A stretch of 17,302 nt of DNA from JBCBXA01 sp039816825 (GTDB taxonomy: Bacteria > Pseudomonadota > Alphaproteobacteria > Rhizobiales > Rhizobiaceae): assembly GCA_039816825.1 (NCBI GenBank), contig JBCBXA010000057.1, forward strand, positions 1 through 17,302. The letters run 5' to 3'. Made by a program: the position numbers and the translations under genes. This document shows, in pieces, positions 1 through 8,377 of this stretch. Position 1 is the first letter of the stretch, and each line of letters begins with the position of its first letter. Under the pieces are notes generated by a model, which had not been told where the DNA came from, did not search any database, and saw nothing but the letters and a program-made list of their open reading frames with translations.

Positions 1-2971
1 CGGTCTTGTAGTCCTGCCAGCTGGAGCGCCCCAGGTCGAAGAGGCGTTTGCGTTCCTTGAAACTCTTGGCCGCATCCGGACTGGGATCGAGGAAAATATC
101 GCGATGATCGAAAGCTGCCAGAAGGCGTGTTTGTTCGGAGAGCAGCATGCCATTTCCAAACACGTCCCCGGACATGTCGCCGACACCGACGGCGGTGAAT
201 GGCTGTGTCTGGATATCGCGGTCCATCTCCCGAAAATGTCTTTTCACCGCCTCCCAGCCGCCGCGAGCGGTGATCCCCATCGCCTTGTGATCATAGCCGG
301 CAGACCCACCGGAAGCGTAGGCGTCGTCCAGCCAGAAGCCTTCATCCTGAGCTATTCCATTGGCCGTATCCGAGAAGGTCGATGTGCCCTTGTCAGCGGC
401 GACCACGAAGTAAGGATCTTCGCCGTCGTGAATGATCGTGTCTGCCGGGTGCACGGTGGACCCATCGACGATGTTATCCGTCACGGACAGCAGGGACCGT
501 ATGAAGATTCGATAGCCATCCTTGCCTGCCTCAAACCATGCATCGCGGCTTTCGGCAGGGTTAGGAAGCTGCTTTGGATAGAATCCGCCTTTTGCACCCA
601 CGGGGACAATCACGGCGTTCTTCACCTGCTGGGCTTTCACGAGACCCAACACTTCCGTCCGGAAGTCCTGAGCCCGGTCTGACCATCGCAGGCCGCCCCG
701 CGCGATGGGCCCAAAGCGCAGATGGACACCTTCCACCTGCTGGCCAAACACCCACAGCTCTCGATAGGGCCGCGGCTCTGGCAAGCCCTCCATCGCACCC
801 GGGTCGAGTTTGAAAGTGAGTTCGCGTGTCAACCCATCGCTGTGCGTCTGATAATAGGACGTCCGAAGGGTCGCCTTGATGGTTTGGAGAAAGCGCCGGA
901 CTATGAGGTCTTCATCAATGGAGTCCACGCCTTCAAGCGCCGCATGAATGGCCTTCTCGATCTGGGTGCTGCGGTTGGACTGGCCACTTTCTGCCGTCCT
1001 GGGGTCAAACCGTGCTTCAAACAGATCCCACAGACGCCGCGCGATGGACGGATGGGCCTGCAACGCGTTCCAAAGATAGTCCTGGGTGAACCCGATGCTG
1101 ATTTGCTGGAAGTAGCGGGCGTATGCGCGAAGCACATTGACCTGATCGATGGTCAACCCGGCCGTCACCACCAATTGGTTGAAACCATCATCGGTGACAG
1201 CATTCTGCCAGACCGCCATGAAGGCGGCCTGCAGGCGCTCGGCATCCCTTTCGGGTTTGAACGCCACCCCACCTTTCGGCGCAAGCCGCATTTCGTGGAG
1301 GTGAACGTCTCCAGCCGCCACCTGGAAGCTTGTCTCGTTCAGAACATCAAACCCGAAATTTTCCAGGATCGGCACGCGTCGGGACAGGATGAGCGGCGGT
1401 CCGAGATGATAAAGATCAAGGCGGATCGTCTGGCTCTGATCATCCACTTCAAAGAACCGAACGATCAGAGGCTCACTGCCGGACAGGCGGCTGATCGACG
1501 ATGCATCAGTGATGGCTTCTGAGACGGAGTGGGTATCGCGATAGGCGGCGTCAAAGCCGGGGTCTGGCAGGTCACCCGCCTGTTCCGCGAACGCGTCTTT
1601 CCAACCTCGAATGATCTCTCTGATCGCCTCGTCCAGGGCCTGATGATCGATCTTGAGCTTCGGGCCGCTGTCACGACCAATGATGAAGTGAACCCGAGCG
1701 AGCCGACCTTCGGGAAACGAAGGTTGGAACATCGATACGCGGCCCTCAAAGGTGCGGGCCAGATAGTCTCCGATCTGAACCCTGACTTCGGAATCATATC
1801 GCTCGCGCGGTACATAGACGAGGCATGAGACGAACCGGTCGAACCGGTCTGTGCGCGTGAAGATCCTTGCCCGCGGGCGCTCATCCAGTCGCACGATGGC
1901 GCTGGCCGTTTCGGTCAGCTCGTCGGCATCGGCCTGGAACAGCTCATCGCGTGGATAGGTCTCGATGACGTTGATCAGAGCTTTGCCCGAGTGCGACTGC
2001 GGGTTGAGGTTTGCCAGGCTCAGTGCCCGTTCCATTTTCCGTCGCAGGCGCGGGATGTTCTGCACGGACTGGCTGTACGCTGCAGAGGTGAACAGACCGA
2101 TGATCCGCAGCTCGCCTTGCAATGCTCCTTCTGCACTGAAGAGCTTGATGCCGATATAGTCATAGTGCGCCAGGCGATGGACTCGGGCCCGCACGCCTGC
2201 CTTGGTGATGATCAGCGGATCATCGCCCTGCAGGAAGGCCCGAATATCCGGGCTCATGGTGACCAGTGTCGTGCCTTCGCGCAGAACGCGCAGTTCCGGG
2301 TCTGCCAGAAGGCCAAGCCCCTTCTCGTCCTCACTGGGTGTCAGGCCCCCGCCCTTGGCCGAGCCCTGCCAGTCGTAGCGGCGGACACCCATGAAGATAA
2401 AGTTGTGATCCAGCAGCCAGTCCAGAAACGCCAGACTCTCGTCCCGCTGTTCTGTGGGAATGGTCCTGTCGGGCAGAGCGGCGAGGCGGTCTTTGGCTTG
2501 CTCGACCCTGCGGTGCATCGATTTCCAGCCAGTGACCACCGTTGCAACGTCTGAGATTGTTGCCTTTACGTCGGAAAGGATGCTGGCCTGGTCGGACTTT
2601 GTGAGATCGGCAAAGGCAATGGCCATGACGGACAGGGCACCCGAACCACCATCGGTCTTCTGCAACTGCGGGTGTGCGACAAGATCAGGAACCATTCCCA
2701 AAGCGTTCACCGCACCGAGCACACTATCGACGATGAAGGGCCGGTCCGGTTGAACGATCACCAGCCAGTCATCCTTGAGCTCAATTTTTGCGCGGTTGCC
2801 CGACTGGGTTGTCAGTGCCGCGTTGACCAGGTCCACGCCTGCCCGCAAGCGCGATTTGCTGAGGCCGACCAGATCTTCGGCTGCGACGTCTTTAAAGAGA
2901 GATTTCTGATCGAGTTTGACGGCCGACTTCTTTCGACCACGCGTGCTCGATTGACGTGTTTGGCTTACCAT
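1..2971 (-). CDS. gdhB: NAD-specific glutamate dehydrogenase, large (180-kDa) class, N-terminal part
   Basis: This enzyme oxidatively deaminates glutamate to 2-oxoglutarate and ammonia with NAD, in the cytoplasm. The open frame runs 990 codons without a stop to the left edge, so the 3' end lies outside; family members are about 1600 residues, so roughly the last 600 are missing. The N-terminal third is the ACT-like regulatory region typical of the class (e.g. DRPFIVDSVLGAVNALG). The catalytic-domain signature GGLRWSDRAQDF lies at about residues 759-770, followed by VLGLVKAQQVKNAVIVPVGAKGGF-type sequence with the substrate and catalytic lysines. The chosen ATG at 2971 has GGGAGG nine bases upstream. 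It is divergent from the small membrane protein gene at 3150, with 178 bases between them. Spot checks along the frame found no frameshift. The family call is secure; the symbol follows common alphaproteobacterial usage. Confidence 0.95.
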   Translation of the reverse strand, partial: MVSQTRQSSTRGRKKSAVKLDQKSLFKDVAAEDLVGLSKSRLRAGVDLVNAALTTQSGNRAKIELKDDWLVIVQPDRPFIVDSVLGAVNALGMVPDLVAHPQLQKTDGGSGALSVMAIAFADLTKSDQASILSDVKATISDVATVVTGWKSMHRRVEQAKDRLAALPDRTIPTEQRDESLAFLDWLLDHNFIFMGVRRYDWQGSAKGGGLTPSEDEKGLGLLADPELRVLREGTTLVTMSPDIRAFLQGDDPLIITKAGVRARVHRLAHYDYIGIKLFSAEGALQGELRIIGLFTSAAYSQSVQNIPRLRRKMERALSLANLNPQSHSGKALINVIETYPRDELFQADADELTETASAIVRLDERPRARIFTRTDRFDRFVSCLVYVPRERYDSEVRVQIGDYLARTFEGRVSMFQPSFPEGRLARVHFIIGRDSGPKLKIDHQALDEAIREIIRGWKDAFAEQAGDLPDPGFDAAYRDTHSVSEAITDASSISRLSGSEPLIVRFFEVDDQSQTIRLDLYHLGPPLILSRRVPILENFGFDVLNETSFQVAAGDVHLHEMRLAPKGGVAFKPERDAERLQAAFMAVWQNAVTDDGFNQLVVTAGLTIDQVNVLRAYARYFQQISIGFTQDYLWNALQAHPSIARRLWDLFEARFDPRTAESGQSNRSTQIEKAIHAALEGVDSIDEDLIVRRFLQTIKATLRTSYYQTHSDGLTRELTFKLDPGAMEGLPEPRPYRELWVFGQQVEGVHLRFGPIARGGLRWSDRAQDFRTEVLGLVKAQQVKNAVIVPVGAKGGFYPKQLPNPAESRDAWFEAGKDGYRIFIRSLLSVTDNIVDGSTVHPADTIIHDGEDPYFVVAADKGTSTFSDTANGIAQDEGFWLDDAYASGGSAGYDHKAMGITARGGWEAVKRHFREMDRDIQTQPFTAVGVGDMSGDVFGNGMLLSEQTRLLAAFDHRDIFLDPSPDAAKSFKERKRLFDLGRSSWQDYKT

Positions 2972-3149
2972 TTGGCGCTCCCTCCCCGAAACATCCTGCC
3001 GGACTGCCCAAAGATGAGCCTAACAGCCGAACTTGCGAATGCACCCCCCAAAATTGATCCAATATTCTCATACCCCTTTCTCGGTGCATGACGGGCAAGT
3101 AAGCGCCTTGGGTGTTTCTGGTGCGGGGCTTTGGCGTTAGGGTCCGATC
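2972..3149. promoter_or_regulatory. divergent intergenic region, glutamate dehydrogenase / small membrane protein
   Basis: This 178-base gap must hold the promoters of both divergent units. It contains the minus-strand Shine-Dalgarno GGGAGG (2981-2986) of the dehydrogenase. A perfect 7-base inverted repeat, ATGCACC at 3039-3045 and GGTGCAT at 3083-3089, flanks an AT-rich stretch (3050-3080). I could not assign clean -35/-10 boxes. The arrangement would suit an operator around a promoter, but that is inference. Confidence 0.35.
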
Positions 3150-3467
3150 ATGAACGACAGAAACGCAAACCAGCGACCTGACTCCCAAACCAGCGACACC
3201 AATCGGAAGCGTGCAGGAGATCATGAGGCCGAGGCAGCAGCAGCGCGCCGTGACCTTGAGCGGGTGAACGAGCAGTCCGAAGTGTTGGGCTCCTCGTCCT
3301 TTGCCCGCGTCGCGACCAAGGCGCGTGATCATGTGATGGGCGCTGATGCGCCGGATCAGGACGATTGGGCCGAAGTCTGGGGGCGCCGCATTGGTCGTAG
3401 CTTTGGCATTGTGTTCGCCGCCTATCTGGTTTGGTGGCTGCTGACGTTTTTGACTCGGGGTTCCTGA
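3150..3467 (+). CDS. small C-terminally anchored membrane protein, function unknown
   Basis: This 105-residue protein is not one I recognise. The first 75 or so residues are hydrophilic and charged, rich in Arg, Asp, Glu and Ala, with a likely helical stretch around EAEAAAARRDLERVNEQ. A single hydrophobic segment (about residues 85-101, GIVFAAYLVWWLLTF) lies near the C-terminus and is followed by only a few residues (LTRGS). This suggests a tail-anchored inner-membrane protein with its N-terminus in the cytoplasm. There is no N-terminal signal peptide. The Shine-Dalgarno is weak (TAGGG about 7-11 bases upstream). The stop is one base before the ATG of the pyridoxal kinase gene, so the two are almost certainly co-transcribed and probably translationally coupled. 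That coupling is the main evidence that it is a real gene. Confidence 0.72.
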   Translation: MNDRNANQRPDSQTSDTNRKRAGDHEAEAAAARRDLERVNEQSEVLGSSSFARVATKARDHVMGADAPDQDDWAEVWGRRIGRSFGIVFAAYLVWWLLTFLTRGS

Positions 3468-3468
3468 T

Positions 3469-4389
3469 ATGGCCGTCCTGGCGATTTCCAGCCATGTTGT
3501 GATGGGCCGGGTTGGATTGCGTGCCATCGCGCCGGCCCTGGAAGCCTTTGCCATCGCCACCCACATTCTGCCGACGGTGACACTGCCATGGCATCCGGGC
3601 CAGGGCCCAGGAACGCGTTCTACCAATGAGGGCTTTGATGCTCTTCTGGCCGATCTTGCCTCGCTCCAACCCGGTGAGCTGGATGGGATTCTGACAGGCT
3701 ATTTCGCCAATGCCCGACAGGTGGAGGCCACTGCCCGCTTCGTTAAGCAGATGAAAGCACAGGATCCGAAGCTGCTTTATCTCTGCGACCCTGTGCTGGG
3801 TGATGGTGGCCAACTCTACGTTCCGCAAGATGTGGCTGAGGCTATTCGCGACAGGCTGGTTCCCTTGGCCGATATGCTGACGCCCAATGTGTTTGAGCTC
3901 TCATGGCTGACCCAGACCCATATTGAGGACGCCGAGGACGCGGCCATTGCCAGCCACACTCTGGCGCCCCATGCAAAGATGATCCTCGCCTCTTCAGTGC
4001 CCGCCGACAGCGAAGGTCACATGACCATGGTCCTGACCGTGCCGCCTCAAAGTGGTTCCACAAATGAGGATACGGTCGAGGTGCAGACCATGGCGCACGC
4101 CCGTTTTGACGCTGCGCCAAAGGGGACGGGCGATCTGATGGCCGCCATCTTTCTGGCTTTGGTTCTGTCAGATGCATCTCCGGAGACCATTTTGTCCCGG
4201 ACTACATATGTGATGTTCGAGATGGTCAGTATCGCAAATCAGATCGAGAGCGATGTGCTGCCCGTCGAGGCCGCTCTGAGCGAACTGATTGCCGATCTGC
4301 AGCAGGCTGATATGGACGATGAAGATGCCGATCAGCTGGACTTGATTTTCCCAGAAATGAATGACGATCCGGCCCCGTCAGTGCATTGA
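3469..4389 (+). CDS. pdxY: pyridoxal kinase, PdxY type
   Basis: The enzyme phosphorylates pyridoxal (and related vitamers) with ATP in the B6 salvage pathway, in the cytoplasm. The 306-residue protein has the ribokinase-like fold signatures of the PdxY/PdxK family: an N-terminal LAISSHVVMGRVG substrate-binding stretch, GYFANARQ around 78-84, YLCDPVLGD at 104-112 for nucleotide and Mg binding, TPNVFELSWL at 138-147, and PKGTGDLMAAIF with the GTGD anion hole and catalytic Asp222. The C-terminus carries an acidic tail (about residues 281-303: DMDDEDADQLDL then PEMNDDP) that I do not recall from E. coli PdxY. The start is one base after the preceding stop (TGA T ATG). The gene ends 15 bases before the convergent YdeI-like gene, with no terminator hairpin between. 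Family membership is clear; the preferred vitamer is inferred. Confidence 0.9.
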   Translation: MAVLAISSHVVMGRVGLRAIAPALEAFAIATHILPTVTLPWHPGQGPGTRSTNEGFDALLADLASLQPGELDGILTGYFANARQVEATARFVKQMKAQDPKLLYLCDPVLGDGGQLYVPQDVAEAIRDRLVPLADMLTPNVFELSWLTQTHIEDAEDAAIASHTLAPHAKMILASSVPADSEGHMTMVLTVPPQSGSTNEDTVEVQTMAHARFDAAPKGTGDLMAAIFLALVLSDASPETILSRTTYVMFEMVSIANQIESDVLPVEAALSELIADLQQADMDDEDADQLDLIFPEMNDDPAPSVH

Positions 4390-4404
4390 GGTTCGTCTAG
4401 CTGC

Positions 4405-5028
4405 TCAGTCCCGGCGAAAGGCTGGCAGAGCTTTTCCCAGCGCCGCCCATTTGACCGTTTCAGCGATACGTTTCTCGCGCGTTGGAGCCGTCTTTGCGGT
4501 CTTGATCAGTTCCAGCGTTCCACGGCGTACACTGAAGGGTAGAGTTTCGAACTGTTCCAGTGCTTTCTGCGCCATCAGAGCGCCTTCAAGGTCCGGCGGT
4601 ACGATGCCAGCATCCACATCGTTCAGAAAATCCCACATGCCATTGGCCTTTGCGGTGTCTACCAGCGCCATGCCAGTCGGCTGCATCCGCCCTTCTTTCG
4701 TAAGGCGGTCGACCTTGTCCTTGTTCACTTTTGACCAGGCGCTCTTGGGGTTTCGCGGAGATATGCGTACGTAGGAGCTGGCCGCGTCGCGCTTGGCAAC
4801 CACCGAGTCCACCCAGCCGACGCATAAGAGCTCGTCGATGATGTCGAGCATGGGCATATATTGGCCGTTTGCGAGGGTTTCGGCTGTCTTGCGCCAACGA
4901 ACCAGCCAGAGCGTATCGCCACACTTTTGATTGTCCGTCAGCCAGCTTCGCAGATCGGCCAGATTATCGACCAGCAGCTGATCGAACCGAGACTTGCCAA
5001 TCTGAGGGCCCGGCCCGCGCTCTGCCAT
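4405..5028 (-). CDS. YdeI/OmpD-associated family protein
   Basis: This 207-residue soluble protein belongs to the YdeI/OmdA (OmpD-associated) family, recognised by the central block LLCVGWVDS, then SYVRISPRNPKSAWSKVN and the EGRMQPTG stretch. Biochemical function is not settled; some relatives are annotated as bacteriocin-protection proteins, which I would not transfer here. The C-terminal region (FETLPFSVRRGTLELI then TREKRIAETV) is typical of the family's second half. The frame is open for 21 more codons upstream (to an ATG at 5091), but I chose the ATG at 5028 because it overlaps the RidA-family stop as TGATG, because the family sequence begins only after it, and because the extra residues would lie wholly inside the upstream gene. 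It is the last gene of the run coming from acs and is convergent with pdxY. Confidence 0.85.
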   Translation of the reverse strand: MAERGPGPQIGKSRFDQLLVDNLADLRSWLTDNQKCGDTLWLVRWRKTAETLANGQYMPMLDIIDELLCVGWVDSVVAKRDAASSYVRISPRNPKSAWSKVNKDKVDRLTKEGRMQPTGMALVDTAKANGMWDFLNDVDAGIVPPDLEGALMAQKALEQFETLPFSVRRGTLELIKTAKTAPTREKRIAETVKWAALGKALPAFRRD

Positions 5029-5423
5029 CAATCCACCTTCAGCGCCGTGACCTCGATCTCGATCTTCATCTCCGGCTCGTTGAGGTCGCAAACGATCATC
5101 GTGGCAGCCGGCCGGATCTCGTCGAAGGTTTCGCCCAGAACGGGAAAGACCCGTTCGACCCAGTCCCGGCTTGTAACGTAGTAGTGGCAGCGCACCACAT
5201 GTCTGAAGTCACAGTTGGCTTCTGCCAGAGCTTTGCCGATGGTCGCCAGGCTATTGCGCGTCTGCTCCTCCACGCTTTCCGGCATGGTCATGGTGGCATA
5301 GTCGTAGCCTGTGGTTCCGGACACGAAGACCCAGCGACCGGCTGGTGTCTCCTGAACAACCGCCCGGCTGTAGCCTGCCGTTTTCTCAAAGGGCGATCCG
5401 GTGGAAATGAGCGTGCGTTTCAT
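5028..5423 (-). CDS. RidA (YjgF/YER057c/UK114) family protein
   Basis: This 131-residue protein is a full-length Rid-family member. The family forms trimers whose best-known members hydrolyse reactive enamine/imine intermediates. Diagnostic residues are Arg104 in EIRPAATMIV (the carboxylate-binding Arg of RidA) and the C-terminal IEIEVTAL with the conserved acidic residue at 124. The N-terminal half (GYSRAVVQETPAGRWVFVSGTTGYD) resembles the broader Rid subfamilies more than archetypal RidA, so enamine deaminase activity is likely but not certain. Its ATG overlaps the stop of the upstream dimethylargininase-like gene as ATGA. Its own stop overlaps the next ATG by one base, so all three should be translated in concert. 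Confidence 0.9.
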   Translation of the reverse strand: MKRTLISTGSPFEKTAGYSRAVVQETPAGRWVFVSGTTGYDYATMTMPESVEEQTRNSLATIGKALAEANCDFRHVVRCHYYVTSRDWVERVFPVLGETFDEIRPAATMIVCDLNEPEMKIEIEVTALKVD

Positions 5424-6229
5424 GGCGTATCCAGATTGAAGCGTAGTGACATGCAGCTCAACCCGCCATCCACCTTGGCGGCCTCGCTGTTGGGAAGCGT
5501 GATGACTGTGTAGCCTGCGCCGGTGAGCAGGTCGGCTGTACGAGGATACCCGTCGCTTATCAGCACATGATCGTTGACACGGATCAGATTGGCGGCTCGC
5601 TCCTCGCCGACCGGTGCGTCGAGGACGCGATAGGTCTCGAAACAGCCACTGGCTGCGAGCGCCTGCGTGGAAAAGATCGTCTCGTCGTCCAGCAGGCCGC
5701 AGTCGGACTTAAAGTGCAGGACGCCTTTGGGTGTGTGCACTGCCCGGGCCTGATATCCGAGGTCTTTGACGATCTCTGACAAAGCGTCGAAGCCCGCCTG
5801 GTCAGTGCGCTCCGAAAGGCCAACCAACACTTCGGTTTCGGTCACCAGAATATCGCCGCCATCAACCAGCGCGCCATCTTCCATGCTCGCGCCGGGCAAG
5901 TCGATCACGGTGTCGAAGATGCGTTGCAGGTCCGGCCGCAGTGCGGCTGTCTCTCCAAAGCGCGATGGCGCTCCGGGCCGCAGGGCAATAGCGGTTGAAC
6001 CCAGGCAAAGTGCTGCGTCCTCGATGAAGACTGAATCAGGGAAATGTTCCAGAGCCGGAAGTACCCGCGTCTCGCACCCCGCTTCTTCCAGCGCGCTGAT
6101 GTAGGCGGCATGGTGAAAAAGGAGCGTTTCAAACTCCGGGTCACCCACATCATCCGCCCGCAGGCCGTCGGTTATAGACGGCGCAGGCGCGCGGGAGAGT
6201 GTGTGGGTGAAGGAGTAGGAGCGAGGCAT
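5420..6229 (-). CDS. dimethylarginine dimethylaminohydrolase-like protein (DDAH family)
   Basis: DDAH hydrolyses N-omega-methylated arginines to citrulline plus mono- or dimethylamine. The 269-residue product has the expected pentein-fold landmarks: FPDSVFIEDAAL (63-74), EDGALVDGGDILV (117-129) with the substrate-binding acidic residues, the catalytic His172 in LHFKSD, and the nucleophile Cys259 in VDGGLSCMSLRF. Length is close to bacterial DDAH (about 255 residues). The start at 6229 gives the family-typical N-terminus, but there is no good Shine-Dalgarno upstream. It begins 42 bases after the acs stop on the same strand and overlaps the RidA-family start as ATGA. Related amidinotransferases or arginine deiminase-like activities cannot be excluded, but length and motifs favour DDAH. 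Confidence 0.88.
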   Translation of the reverse strand: MPRSYSFTHTLSRAPAPSITDGLRADDVGDPEFETLLFHHAAYISALEEAGCETRVLPALEHFPDSVFIEDAALCLGSTAIALRPGAPSRFGETAALRPDLQRIFDTVIDLPGASMEDGALVDGGDILVTETEVLVGLSERTDQAGFDALSEIVKDLGYQARAVHTPKGVLHFKSDCGLLDDETIFSTQALAASGCFETYRVLDAPVGEERAANLIRVNDHVLISDGYPRTADLLTGAGYTVITLPNSEAAKVDGGLSCMSLRFNLDTP

Positions 6230-6271
6230 GGCGCAAGTATGGGAAAATCCTACGCCATGCCAAGGGCTTCT

Positions 6272-8221
6272 TTACCCCACGCGGTTGGCGATCAGATCAT
6301 CCACCACGCTGGGGTCTGCCAGGGTGCTGGTGTCGCCCAGGCTGCCATAGTCATTCTCGGCGATTTTTCGCAGGATGCGGCGCATGATTTTGCCCGAGCG
6401 TGTTTTCGGCAGGCCGGGGGCCCACTGAATGGCGTCGGGCGAAGCGATGGGGCCAATTTCTGAGCGGACATGATTGCGCAGTTCCTTGCGCAACTCCTCG
6501 CTTGGCTCCACCCCATTCATCAAGGTCACGTAGCAATAGATGCCCTGACCCTTGATGTCGTGTGGGAAGCCCACCACGGCGCTCTCGGAAACTGCTTCGT
6601 GGGCCACCAGGGCGCTCTCCACTTCAGCCGTGCCCATGCGGTGACCAGAGACGTTGATCACGTCATCCACCCGCCCGGTGATCCAATAGTAGCCGTCTTC
6701 GTCCCGGCGACAGCCATCGCCCGTGAAGTATTTGCCCTTGTAGGTGGAGAAATAGGTTTGGACGAAGCGTTCATGGTCGCCATAGACGGTCCGCATCTGA
6801 CCCGGCCATGAGTCTGTGATGCACAGATTGCCGTCTGTCGCGCCTTCCAACACGTTGCCATCATTGTCAACGAGCTGTGGCTGCACACCGAAAAACGGCA
6901 CGGTTGCTGAACCCGGCTTTAGGGCGGTTGCCCCAGGCAGCGGAGTGATCATGTGCCCGCCGGTTTCGGTCTGCCACCATGTGTCGATGATCGGGCAGCG
7001 CTTATCGCCCACCACTTCATAGTACCAGTCCCACGCTTCCGGGTTGATGGGTTCGCCCACCGTGCCAAGGATCCGAAGTGACGAGCGATCGGTGCTTTTG
7101 ACTGGCCCGTCGCCGGCCTGCATGAGAGCACGAATGGCGGTGGGGGCGGTGTAGAATTGATTGACCTGATGCTTGTCGCAGACCTGCCAGAAGCGGCTTT
7201 GATCCGGATAGTTGGGCACGCCTTCGAACATGAGAGTGGTCGCGCCGTTGGCGAGGGGTCCATACACGATGTAGCTGTGCCCTGTGACCCAGCCCACATC
7301 AGCGGTGCACCAGTAAATGTCGCCATCATGGTAGTCGAACACATATTCATGGGTCATGGCTGCCCAGACGAGGTAGCCGCCCGTGGTGTGGAGCACGCCT
7401 TTGGGCGTTCCCGTTGAGCCCGATGTGTAGAGGATGAAGAGTGGATCCTCTGCGTTCATCTCTTCGGGCGGGCAGTCGGATGAGGCGGCTTCGGTGGCTT
7501 CGTGGTACCAGATGTCCCGTCCTTCAGACCATTCGATGGCACCGCCGGTGCGTTTGACGACCATCACATGATCCACCTGCTGGCCCTGCGTGGCAGAAAT
7601 CTGGATGGCCGCATCCGTGTTGGCCTTGAGCGGTACTCGCTTGCCGCCGCGCAGGCCTTCGTCAGCCGTGATGATGAAGTGGCTCTCACAATCCACAATA
7701 CGCTGGGCCAGGGCATCAGGAGAGAAGCCGCCAAAGACGATTGAGTGGATGGCGCCGATGCGGGCGCAGGCGAGCATGGCGTAAGCGGCTTCGGGCACCA
7801 TGGGCATGTAGAGCGTGACCCGATCGCCCTTCTGGACGCCATTGTCTTTCATGGCGTTGGCGAGGCGGCAGACATGGCCGTGCAACTCGCGATAGGTGAT
7901 TTTCAGATCGTCGGTGGGTTCATCGCCTTCCCAGATAATCGCCACCTGGTCGCCGCGGGTTTCCAGATGCCGGTCGATGCAGTTGGCCGCAACATTCAGT
8001 GTGCCATCTTCGTACCATTTGATGGAGACGTCGGGATATTCATAAGTCGTGTTCTTGATGATGGTTGGCTGGTTTATCCAGTCGAGGCGCTGGCCGCAGT
8101 CTTTCCAAAAGCCTTCTGGGTCGGAAACCGAGCGGTCGTACATTTCGCGATATTTATCGGCGTCAATATGGGCCTTCTGCGCCAGTTCGGCGCTGACGGG
8201 ATAGATGGAGCTATCGGACAT
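6272..8221 (-). CDS. acsA: acetyl-coenzyme A synthetase (AMP-forming)
   Basis: The enzyme activates acetate to acetyl-AMP and then acetyl-CoA in the cytoplasm. The 649-residue protein has the full ANL-superfamily set: the ATP-binding loop YTSGSTGTPKG (265-275), TWWQTETGG (414-422) whose Trp closes the acetate pocket, YFTGDGCRRDEDGYYWITGR with the hinge region, and the C-terminal catalytic Lys611 in KTRSGKIMRR, the lysine that is acetylated in well-studied homologues. Length matches E. coli Acs (652). An in-frame ATG exists at 8272, but I chose 8221 because GGAGG sits seven bases before it and the protein then begins as family members do. It heads a minus-strand run with the DDAH-like gene 42 bases downstream. 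It is divergent from the lipoprotein gene; repeats in the shared upstream region may control it. Confidence 0.96.
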   Translation of the reverse strand: MSDSSIYPVSAELAQKAHIDADKYREMYDRSVSDPEGFWKDCGQRLDWINQPTIIKNTTYEYPDVSIKWYEDGTLNVAANCIDRHLETRGDQVAIIWEGDEPTDDLKITYRELHGHVCRLANAMKDNGVQKGDRVTLYMPMVPEAAYAMLACARIGAIHSIVFGGFSPDALAQRIVDCESHFIITADEGLRGGKRVPLKANTDAAIQISATQGQQVDHVMVVKRTGGAIEWSEGRDIWYHEATEAASSDCPPEEMNAEDPLFILYTSGSTGTPKGVLHTTGGYLVWAAMTHEYVFDYHDGDIYWCTADVGWVTGHSYIVYGPLANGATTLMFEGVPNYPDQSRFWQVCDKHQVNQFYTAPTAIRALMQAGDGPVKSTDRSSLRILGTVGEPINPEAWDWYYEVVGDKRCPIIDTWWQTETGGHMITPLPGATALKPGSATVPFFGVQPQLVDNDGNVLEGATDGNLCITDSWPGQMRTVYGDHERFVQTYFSTYKGKYFTGDGCRRDEDGYYWITGRVDDVINVSGHRMGTAEVESALVAHEAVSESAVVGFPHDIKGQGIYCYVTLMNGVEPSEELRKELRNHVRSEIGPIASPDAIQWAPGLPKTRSGKIMRRILRKIAENDYGSLGDTSTLADPSVVDDLIANRVG

Positions 8222-8228
8222 TGGTTTT

Positions 8229-8233
8229 CCTCC
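8229..8233 (-). promoter_or_regulatory. Shine-Dalgarno of acsA
   Basis: The minus strand reads GAGGGAGGAAAACCA directly before the ATG at 8221. GGAGG lies seven bases from the start codon. This strong site settles the start in favour of 8221 over the upstream ATG at 8272. Confidence 0.8.
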
Positions 8234-8272
8234 CTCAGCGCTGCGGTCTGTTTCGCCAGCGCAACACAACAA

Positions 8273-8296
8273 GCCGCACGTCTCCCGTCGTGCGGC
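8273..8296. promoter_or_regulatory. perfect inverted repeat in the acsA leader
   Basis: GCCGCACG at 8273-8280 pairs perfectly with CGTGCGGC at 8289-8296 across an 8-base spacer, about 50 bases upstream of the acsA start. As RNA in the acsA leader it would form a GC-rich hairpin; as DNA it has the form of a dimeric-regulator operator. It is followed by no U-tract on the minus strand, so a terminator or attenuator reading is not supported. Confidence 0.4.
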
Positions 8297-8323
8297 GAAT
8301 TTCGATTGCTATTTTTCAGAGCA

Positions 8324-8377
8324 GAGGGGCGGCGTCCATGCGCCGATGGTAGCAGACGGATCGTCTTCTGAGGGGCG
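8324..8377. repeat. repeats upstream of acsA
   Basis: The 8-mer GAGGGGCG occurs at 8324-8331 and again at 8370-8377, 46 bases apart. Between them lies a short inverted repeat, AGACG at 8354-8358 and CGTCT at 8362-8366. This is the longest gene-free stretch of the window (8222-8451), between divergent acsA and the lipoprotein gene. I could not place convincing promoter boxes for either direction. Confidence 0.3.

Noticed and set aside
104..2554. Several plus-strand frames of 100-270 codons opposite the glutamate dehydrogenase gene
   Set aside because: The minus strand reads a continuous 990-codon dehydrogenase here; the plus frames are compositional shadows with no family match.
2892..3828. 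Long minus-strand reading frames opposite pdxY and the small membrane gene
   Set aside because: They have no recognisable domain, overlap well-supported genes on the other strand and resemble GC-rich shadow frames.
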